Shown here in pieces: positions 55,778 through 64,000 of a stretch of 64,000 bases of DNA (its first letter is position 1; each line of letters begins with the position of its first letter). The notes beneath the pieces were generated by a model, which searched no databases, had not been told where the DNA came from, and saw nothing but the letters and a program-made list of their open reading frames with translations. Origin of the DNA: Apoda limacodes (taxonomy: Eukaryota > Arthropoda > Insecta > Lepidoptera > Limacodidae). Position numbers and translations under genes: made by a program. The stretch is taken from contig OX291545.1 in NCBI GenBank assembly GCA_946406115.1, positions 15,948,001-16,012,000 of the forward strand, written 5' to 3'.

Positions 55778-57840
55778 AAGCCTGTAGTGGATCCAAGCCG
55801 TTAATAGAGAATTGTATTAATCTGGACCCCACGACACGGTGTTGACATGCTAATTTAAGTTTTAAGAGAGCAGGTAAATTAAAGATGGAAATCATCAATG
55901 GTACATATAAATTAGATTAATCGCTTTTGTAATTCATACCAATCGAATACACCTAATAAATGGATGGAAACGAGATCAATGAAGCATGAAGTGGGTGAGT
56001 GGCCAGGATGTCCTCACCGGTCTTCGATTAATATGTTTATACCTACGTCATAAGGCGTAAATCGCAGTAGGATCCTAAAATCATCAACACAATAAATTAA
56101 ATACGACTTATCCGTAAAGTAGCAGATATGAGGAATATCGATCGATTATTCTCAGTTAATCGATATAAACGTGGTAGGGTGCGAGATGGATAGTAGAGTA
56201 GGCTCTGCACCGCTTGCGACGAGCATTCATTGCGTAAACTAATCGAAACCGTATAATCGAGCCATGGAAAAAACGGAGGAGATAGATCAACAGATAAAGA
56301 ATTAGTAGAATCGGTTTGCACTTTTGAAATAATTATACGATTATTACTATAAAGTATCTGGCCACTAAATGCGGACCACGTGCGTACACGTGGTAGTAAA
56401 ATAAAGAAGAAATTGACTGGCGCCACGGTTTCTAGACACGCTACGTGTTCAGGCCGCGTCTATAGTGGGGGAGGGGAAAACGGTTATAAGCGATAGGCGT
56501 CAGTTGCGGCACCCTTTTTCATTGTCGACGTGCCGAGAGGCTGGCTGTGTTCGAGGTTCCTGAGGAAGTGGGAAGGACAGGACGCACAAAGATTTGAAGA
56601 AATTTAATACCGACGCCGTGCACGTTTCGCCTACATCAAATATCAGTAAGTGTCTTTTGTGAGAACTGAGGCTAGCAATGTCAGCTCATTATTGATGGGT
56701 TTGTACTATGGGGCTTTGTGAGAGACTTTCTTAATACGATTGTGTAGGGACCGTGTAAGATGCCACCTTGGTTAAAGTGAAGGGTTGGTTGGGGAAAATT
56801 GAAAGTGTTTGACCTTTTGGTTGGGATTTAGTCCGGGATTTTAGTTGTAAATTTGGGGTAGAGAAGAAAGAAACCCTTACTTATTGAAAATGCAGAGGTA
56901 ATTTGTTGACATTGTTGGCTATGTACTCTCTAAGGAAAAGAGATTGCCGATTTCTGTAGAAAATCTAGTGGAGTAAAAGGTTCCTGCCGGGATCGGTGTC
57001 TTTTAACATGATGTTGTAAATTTTGTGATACCTTGTGGGAGGAAAACCCCGTAATTAAGCCCTGATCTGATTAGATAGGAAATCGGTTAAGCTTAGGGTT
57101 AAGGCTAGGGTAAATCTTGTGTATTCCTTGCTGTGCATATATATGTATAAGTAGTAATCCCTGTGTATTCCTTGTAGTGCGTGTATGTGTATGAGTTTGG
57201 ATATCCTCACTGGATAAAACCCTAAGCGAGTCCCTGGGCCGCGGTTACTCGCACTGATCTGAGTCGGAGGTGAAGGGACCCCCCAAAGGACTTGCTAGGG
57301 TAATCCTTGTGTGGCCCTTGCTGTGCATATATATGTATAAGTAGTAATCCCTGTGTATTCCTTGTAGTGAGTGTATGTGTATGAGTTTGGATATCCTCAC
57401 TGGATAAAACTCTACGCGAGTCCCTGGGCCGCGGTTACTCGCACTGATCTGAGTCGGAGGTGAAGGGACCCCCCAAAGGACTTGCTGGGGTAATCCTTGT
57501 GTGGCCCTTGCTGTGCATATATATGTTGAGTAGGTGATCCTTGTGTGAACCTTGTCTTGAATTACTATTAAAGGAAACCCTACACGATTTAGTAGGTGCT
57601 CATTAAAGTTGTACGAGTTTGTTGCATGTAATTCACTATTATGTTAATGATATCTCTATATTCACTATTTATTATCATAACAATTTTAAATTCCAATATC
57701 GTGCTGCTTTGCGGTATAGTGGCCCCCAAAGCAAGCAGACCCTTGGTAGATAGAGGTAGGTGAGGACGGGGCAGTCACAGTAGGAGGTTCTTCAAGCGGG
57801 GTCTGGCTTGTTATAAGATGAGGGGAGATCGGGGCTTAAT
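55778..57840 (-). repeat. Right copy of the large non-coding repeat
   Basis: It is the reverse complement partner of 1-2053. The conserved centre is 56500-56780 (TGAGAACTGAGGCTAGCAAT, CTATGGGGCTTTGTGAGAGA and TGGGAAGGACAGGACG all appear complemented at 1075-1245). Identity varies from about 90 percent in this centre to about 70-75 percent elsewhere, so the pair is old. No conserved ORF. The element may continue to the right of 57840. Confidence 0.75.
57111..57540 (-). repeat. 190-bp tandem array in the right large repeat
   Basis: CTGTGCATATATATGT occurs at 57131, 57321 and 57511, giving an exact 190-base period and about 2.2 units. The CCTAAGCGAGTCCCTGGGCC and GAGTCGGAGGTGAAGGGACC blocks correspond to the complement of the 131-bp unit at 261-710 with an extra ~60 bases, so both arrays derive from one ancestral unit. 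Confidence 0.93.
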
Positions 57841-59865
57841 GTTAGAGACATGCTAGATTAACTGCAGGCTTCGGGAATCTAAGGGTGTGAGGGGCTGACT
57901 AAACCTAGATCTAGGTTGGCTCCAGTTCCACCCTTCACCGGCGTCGAGTAAGGAAGCTGAACTGTTAGATTCCGTTTAGGTAATGGGCGGCTAAAATTTA
58001 ATGCGGGATTTTTAACCCAATCTCCTTAAGGAATTCGTATATAAATAAAACCTCCACTCCACCCATTACTGCGACGGATAGATTTGGAAAGCTAAGTATT
58101 ATTGTGTTCATATTTAAATATTTGTTTCCGGTGTAAAAATAAACGTAAACCTCATATGTTTTTCAGGGCCGCGACATTAATCTAGCGAGTCTAATTTTTT
58201 AATTAGACTATCTAGGCTTTATTTTATTGCTTTATACTGTTTAATTTATGTTTTGACTGAGCCATTTAAGATAAAGATGACAGAACTTCAACCTTGACCA
58301 AACTTTATTAACAGGCTATGAGGTGACATTAGTGGGTCAGGATTTGTTCTATTCTTCACCATGAATCACCCCGTTGAAGACGTATTAGTATAATCATACA
58401 CAATTCTCTACTAACTGATGAGGCTCTGAATTGTTGTATGGAAAGCCGAAACGTTAAGTTCTAAACACTCAGAAAAGGGCTAACCCTTACTTAATCTGGC
58501 TAATGTGCCAGGTCCTGAGTGTAGATACGTCTTCCTTACAACCCACCTTAAACATACTAATTGTGTGTCAAACTAGGTGTTCAGTCGCCTTAATTACTCT
58601 GATGAACAATTTACCACTTAACCATGTGCGTAATCGCACACCTAATTTATTATTTCATATGAACTTAGCCTGCACGACACATGTTTCGGGCGAGTATAGT
58701 CTCTCCGGACTAGCGGCTATTTAAACTTAAGGAGCCTCGGGTTCGAACCGACCGATCGTAGGTTGTATTCAAATAATAACAAATGATCCCCTTAGTTCCG
58801 TAGTTAGTCATAGTAGTAAGGATAAATACATGGTCGCCTGGTTGTTTGCCACCTTCGTAGCGTTATAAACGTAGGAGTTGGTGGGGAGCACTACTTACCT
58901 ATCCTAAAGAACTGGTTAAGGCACAGTGTACGAAATACTTATGTTTATACACCTACTCAATTACTAAATGACAGGAAGGCGAAGCCACAAGGTAAGCTAG
59001 TCTGATTAAACCTATCTACGAGTCTGTCAGGAGTTGGTCGTTATATACCTTCCTTGTTAAAGGTTCCAAGGCGTTAGTCAGATAATAGGTACGATATAAT
59101 TGACAACCACTTAAGGCCAGACGGTACCTTAGGCCCTTAAGGCTATTCAAATTCAAGTTATACATAATTAATTTTCAATATTCATTTTAGAGATCAAGTA
59201 GGAACAACCTAGGGTATAAGTTAGGCGAGCGTTAGGTTTCGTCTCAATTTAATAGTTTTGGTTTTCATAAACTTTATATTCTAGTGTAGATAATCGCCAT
59301 AGTTTGTAAACATAAACTCAATTTTAGATCTAATAACGAAATTCGTATTGACCGGGTCGCGAGATACTAAACCAAAACCGAACCAACGTAAATTAGTCGA
59401 AGGAAGGTCGAGTAACACGATTAGACTCTGTATCTGCGCAGAAGACTAAAATGTGAACTCTGCGCACCCACGTGACCACGAGACGCCAGCTGGGCACTTC
59501 GATGCACAGGCAAATGTACGAAAAGTCTGACCTTTTAGTCATTAATCGGCTGAAGGGATAATTTGGAGACGGGCCCATCAATTCTGGATAGGACAACTTA
59601 CGAACCCTGGACGATTCCCAGTTAGGGTTACCCGTAAACAACCTGGAAACTAGGATTGGTAGATTTAGATAGACTTCCATACTAAATCGTCCGCCCCTAG
59701 CGCCCTCTATAGGACCTCCTCAATATCTCCAAGATTATTAGACAGTTAGCTAAGATATCGATCGACCGAGTAATTCCACGATTATTACACAGATGGCGTG
59801 AGTCACAGTGGTAAAATAATAATCATGAATGTATGAGGATTTCCAGATACGGTTAGGACCATGTT
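57841..59865. other. Moderately GC non-coding DNA, possibly the continuation of the right large repeat
   Basis: GC is higher than in the AT-rich flanks and the texture resembles the large repeat. No homologous sequence is available on the left because the window starts there. A GGGTTCGAACCGACC B-box-like string is at 58739 without an A-box. Frames at 58503-58724 (plus) and 59393-59680 (minus) encode nothing I recognise. Confidence 0.4.
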
Positions 59866-59869
59866 ATAA

Positions 59870-60830
59870 CTTTACTCAAAGGGTAGGCTGTACGAGTAGG
59901 TGTATTTCAGGGTTACATTTATTTCTAATTTGTTAGTTTGTCTTTACGGTGATTCTCCATATACTATTATAAGATTATAAAGTTAGCTAAGAGAAGCTAG
60001 TAAGGATAGTGGTAGGGTCCTTTTATATACTTAGATTGTCTATTCGTCTTTGGGGCGGCTTCTCGAATACCATTGCGATTTTATAATTTCACTCAGGGGA
60101 TTGTTAACGGGTTGTTAACAGATTATCTATGCAACTACTAAACCTGTCGGTCCGTCCGTGGGTGCACCTTTAAGTGTTATTATGACGGTTTTGTAATTTA
60201 CTTAAGGGGTAGCTAGCGAGTATATTCGTGTGTTATATATATATATACAATCTGTTAGTCCATCCGTACGGTGACCTTTCATATTACATTACAGTTTTAT
60301 AGGTTATTTAAGGGATCAATAGCGTATCTGCTAATGATTTGGTTAGTTACTAAATAGGTCCGTCTGGTTTTAATGATTTCGATGTATTGTTACAAGTGCA
60401 TAACCTTAGTTAAGGGGAAGCCAGTGAGTTTATTAGTGGCTAGTACTTTTATATGCCTAAGGGTTCTCCCTTCAAGGTAACTTTCCTACATTATGATAAG
60501 GTTACCACGTTAATTAAGGGGAAGCTAGTGAGATGGTTGGTAGATTATTTACATTTTAAGGGTTCTTCCTAAGGTGAGGTTCATACATTACTATGAGGTT
60601 ACAATTTTACTTAAGGGGAAGTTAACGAGGTTATTGATGGGCTACTTACCGTTTAAGAGCTCTTCCTTAAGGCGACTCTCATACATTGCTATAAGATTAC
60701 AACTTCACTTAAGGGGTAGGCGGTCTTAGGGTTTCATCCTTATAGTGAGGATTCATCTACTATCATAACGTTATAACTTTGAGGCCTATCGTGGCCAAGG
60801 GGTAACCTTGTTATTACGGGATTTGTCTGT
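59870..60830 (+). repeat. Degenerate ~102-bp tandem array
   Basis: A motif like GGTTACAATTTTACTTAAGG plus GGAAGCTAGTGAG recurs at about 59878, 59982, 60093, 60201, 60306, 60409, 60512, 60610, 60707 and 60799. Spacing is 92-112 bases. Between them a second block (GGGTTCTTCCTTAAGGTGAC, TTCATACATTACTATAAGG) also repeats. Units are about 60-75 percent alike, so the array is old. Confidence 0.85.
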
Positions 60831-60834
60831 AGTT

Positions 60835-61365
60835 GTAGGGAGGTAGCTAAGCTGGTGAATAGGGTGATTTAGGCCTAGGTACTGCGACTACGTTACAATA
60901 ATAAACCACATATATTTTGAGCAGAAACTCGGATTTAGTAATTTAAATTCTGGTCTAATGCTAGTTAGGACTTAGCGGCTTTGCAGATAAGGATTGGTTA
61001 TAGATCGTTGTCTTTAATGTAGGCATAATGTAAGATTAGAGTTTTGATTTTATTCTTTCACACCTGGGACTGATCGAATCCATACCTCTTAGGATCTTGG
61101 GTTCTTATCGGTCACAACGAGGGGTCCAAATAGACGATTACGCCACTAGACGATCACAGCCAAATGATAATATTAATGTCCTGTATAAGATTTCTTTAAT
61201 AATAACTTTAATAATGGTTACTAAATATCATTAACGGTTTATTGATAATAAAGGCAACGATAATATGTTAGGATTACGTACCCCATCACCTAATCAAATC
61301 GGCGAGTATGTCAGTATACTCCACTTCAGATATAAAACAAGTTATATATAGGAAAGGAGGGGGGG
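60835..61365. other. No gene seen
   Basis: Non-coding sequence grading back to AT-rich DNA; a G run is at about 61367. Confidence 0.45.
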
Positions 61366-61369
61366 GATA

Positions 61370-61615
61370 CTACAAGCCTACGCTGTCTGTCTGTCTGTTC
61401 GATCATTAAAGGTCTCTATCTTTTAGACCGAAGTAGGTAAAAGCTTTAAATTCTTACAGAATATGTGTTATATTGGCGGATAACCTAAAAAATAAAATTT
61501 AAGGATGGTCCCCATGTGTCGTAAAAACAGTAATATATACAAGATTCAAACTTGCTGCGATTGGTAGTATGGAACGCACGTTGCGCGAGTCCGACTTGTA
61601 CTTAGCCAATTTTTC
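61370..61615 (+). repeat. Microsatellite-associated dispersed repeat, diverged
   Basis: (CTGT)n at 61383-61400, ATCTTTTAGACCGAAGTAGG, TACAGAATATGTGTTATATT, GTCCCCATGTG, then the terminal GCGCGAGTCCGACTTGTACT. It has the same order as 62590-62900 and the same end as 14640-14930. Confidence 0.85.
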
Positions 61616-61619
61616 ATTA

Positions 61620-62585
61620 CAAATAGATTTCTGTCAGTTTTTAGTTTACGTCTAGAGGTTCCTATTGGTGTGTCCAACTTTACCTAAATTTATGTTATTT
61701 TTTTTTAAAGAATTAAATTAATATAGAAACCTAAAATGTAAAATTAAGTTGTCTTCGTCATATCCCTACGGAACTATGACAAGCTGAAGTTGCACTAGTA
61801 GTACTAGTCGAAGTTGGGCTATGTTACATATAAGTTAATGTAACTCTCTGAAACTTACAAATAAGATGTCTTTTCAAAAGTTAGGATTGTAACATTCGTT
61901 CTTTTATTTTTGTCTTTGCTCTCTAATCCTTGCACATTTATTAATCATTGTTGTTTTTAATTTAAAATGTTAATTATTAATAAATGATTGATAGTACAAT
62001 TAACGCGTATTCTGTAACATTAGTAAAGCTTTTTAAGTAATTTTAGCTAATAATAAACTAATGCATAATGATATGTTTAATTGACTGCAGTTGAAGCAGT
62101 TTTTTTAGCTATTAATATCTTAAAAACAGAAAAATTTCACATACATTTGCAAATAATAGATGAAAGATTATTGTATTGGTAGATACTTAATAATAATAAT
62201 AATATTTGTTAATAGTACAAAATGACAAAAAACACATAAGTAACAAAAGATTTTAAGGTCTCAATAATAGAAAGTGGTTCAACACCTGTGTCCTATATCG
62301 ACTTGCTCTGTTCGCCAACTACTGTGCTGGCATACAAATTGCCACTAATTTAGTTTTCGTTTGGAAGTCTAGGCACAGGACGGATTTAAATATTAGAATG
62401 AGTTTTTAGTAAATGCTGCAACATTGAATGCATTGTCTGTAAATACATTCAACATACACATATAGTTGGATTTGAAAAAGGTTAAGTGTGAAAATATTTC
62501 TGGAATTGGTAGTTGGCGTAATAAGCGTATTTGGCTGGCACACTGCCATATATACCTAAATCAAAAAAACGACCACAATTGATTA
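61620..62585. other. AT-rich intergenic DNA
   Basis: Nothing recognised. Confidence 0.5.
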
Positions 62586-62589
62586 TTTT

Positions 62590-62900
62590 TAGGGTTCCGT
62601 ACCCAGAGGGTGCCAACCACAAACCTAGAATTTTTACGCTAGTGCCACCGGAGCCCTATTACTAATACTACGCTGTCTGTCTGTCCGTCTGACCATTAAA
62701 TGATAGAGCATCTTTTAGACCGAAATATGTATAAGGCTGAATTTTTGCAGAATATGTGTTATAGTGGGGGATTCTCGAACAAATAAAAAAAAGTTATAAA
62801 AGTTAAAATTTAAGGGGGTCCCCATACAAGAAACATATTTTCGTTGTTTTTGCTCTATCGTTAAAACAGAAAGACATACAAACTTCAAATTTGCAGTGAA
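62590..62900 (+). repeat. Microsatellite-associated dispersed repeat
   Basis: TTTAGGGTTCCGTACCCAGA start, (CTGT)n near 62670, CATCTTTTAGACCGAAATAT, GCAGAATATGTGTTATAGTG and GGGGGTCCCCATACAAG. The usual CGAGTCCGACTC end is missing. The 83-codon minus frame here is incidental. Confidence 0.87.
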
Positions 62901-63024
62901 AAATAGTGTAAACTCTAAAGTATAACAACAAATAATAAAAACTGACCAAGTGTAAGACGGGCCCAAGCCTATACTATTTTAAAATACCGGTACAGCGCCA
63001 TCTATCTTATCATTAAGAGAAACA

Positions 63025-63195
63025 GTAACACATTTATTTGTTGGAAACGATATTCAAAGTTAAGCAATGTCTGACTTGTTCAGTACTTGGATGGGTGACC
63101 GCTTAGCGGCACACTTTTATTTTGTTTGTGTTTATAAAATACGTAAATAGTGGTAGGTATGGAACCTTTACCCATGCGCGAGTCTAACTTTAATT
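63025..63195 (+). repeat. 5S-rRNA-derived SINE
   Basis: AACAGTAACACATTTATTTG, GTTCAGTACTTGGATGGGTG and ACCGCTTAGCGGCACACTTT, then a tail with TAGGTATGGAACC and ATGCGCGAGTCTAACTT. It is collinear with 29225-29402. Together with that copy it shows a 5S-like head joined to the CGAGTCCGACTC-type tail. Confidence 0.87.
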
Positions 63196-63364
63196 AATTA
63201 TTCAATTCAAATATTAAATATCAATAAAAATGATTTTATGCATAATTTTGACACATTTGGCATTGTTATATCTATTACTGATTTGTACAAATAACTGTAT
63301 TTATATTTATATCAGATGTTTGTTTTTTTTATTGTATATACTTGTAATTATTGAAGTTTATCCA

Positions 63365-63605
63365 TACTAATATTATAAATTCGAAAGTAACTCTGTCTGT
63401 CTGTCTGTCTGTTACCTCTTCAGTCCTAACGGTTAAGCCGCTGTTTCGATTAAGATGAAATTTGGTATTAAGATTGTTTGTGTCCATAGGCTACTTAAAA
63501 AGGTCAAGTGTGAGTCGTTTTTTTTCTATAATTGAGGAGTTGCCGTTGGAATCCTATACCGATAACCAAATTTAGGTCGGGTGAAACCGCGAGCAAAAAC
63601 TAGTA
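63365..63605 (+). repeat. Dispersed repeat with ATACTAATATTATAAA start and (GTCT)n
   Basis: CCATACTAATATTATAAATT, (CTGT)n at 63393-63412, CGATTAAGATGAAATTTGGT, GTCCATAGGCTACTTAAAAA and GGGTGAAACCGCGAGCAAAA, ending in CTAGTATATT. It is a block order I know from many lepidopteran genomes. Confidence 0.8.
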
Positions 63606-63609
63606 TATT

Positions 63610-64000
63610 TATTTTGTTAAATAAAAGTTTGATTTCGTTTGTAGCCGATCACTCTTAGGTTCCAAGTAACCAGCTAGCCCGGCTGCTCCCCCAAACAAAA
63701 GTATATCGATTTAACGAGGAATTACAGCCAGTGTTCTTGCTACCATGCTTTTAGGTTCAGGCCTCTTCAACTATCATATAAATTATACCTTTATACGAGC
63801 AATTCTTGTATATATGTATATATATAGATACATAATCTGAATCTCGGGCTCCAACAATTTTCATTAAATTTACAATCCAGGCGGTTTCGGGGGCGATAAA
63901 TCGATCTAACTAGGTTTCATTTTTAGAAAACATCGTTTTATCCGTGTTTTCAGGCAATGATTAACTGAGAAAATATTCCTGACATCTATTGGCGGTTAGT
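63610..64000. other. No gene seen
   Basis: AT-rich sequence with a TATATA tract near 63815. Nothing assigned. Confidence 0.45.

Noticed and set aside
1..57840. Recent large palindrome or assembly fold-back
   Set aside because: The arms are only about 70-90 percent alike and carry tandem arrays of different length, so they are old, separate copies rather than a recent inverted duplication.

Overview
The window looks like an AT-rich, repeat-dense stretch of an insect nuclear genome, most probably a moth or butterfly. The organism is inferred from dispersed repeats that I associate with Lepidoptera: tRNA-headed SINEs, GTCC/CTGT-microsatellite repeats ending in a CGAGTCCGACTCGCAC-like motif, 5S-rRNA-like SINEs, short-tailed jockey/CR1-type LINEs and a mariner relic. 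There is no prokaryotic gene organisation and no multi-exon host gene that I can assemble. The only long intact reading frame is the pol ORF of a retrotransposon.

Layout. 1-2053 is one copy of a large non-coding repeat with an internal 131-bp tandem array. A second, diverged copy in the opposite orientation lies at 55778-57840, with a homologous 190-bp array. It may continue to about 61.3 kb and include a degenerate ~102-bp tandem array at 59.87-60.83 kb. From 2.1 to 34 kb the sequence is AT-rich and filled with SINEs, old LINE fragments, a mariner transposase relic (3432-3870) and several foldback elements: 7848-8185, 16189-16572, 16863-17032, 17186-17463, a 5-kb inverted pair at 24195-29222, and a 2-kb composite at 31749-33745. 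From 34690 to 42752 two LINEs lie head to head. A decayed jockey-type element (gag remnant, endonuclease, reverse transcriptase) is on the minus strand. A pol-intact element (988 aa, endonuclease plus RT, 24-A tail) is on the plus strand. From 42.8 to 55.7 kb there are minisatellites, a hairpin with splice-donor-like arms, a broken second copy of the plus-strand LINE, and AT-rich DNA. From 61.4 kb to the end there are several microsatellite-associated and 5S-derived repeats.

Possible host-gene material is slight. A 51-codon ORF at 13954-14109 ends in a cysteine pattern like the integrin-beta PSI domain. A GC-rich start-plus-donor segment lies at 9184-9236. An unrecognised short minus-strand frame lies beside a GC-rich island at 44274-44470. 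All are candidates only.

How the parts relate. Most of the window can be read as layers of transposition. One LINE family supplies the intact copy at 39.1-42.75 kb and at least six dead fragments. Foldback elements account for most of the palindromes. The least explained structure is the outer pair of long non-coding repeats with variable tandem cores. All similarity statements come from reading the sequence by eye; no alignment program was run.
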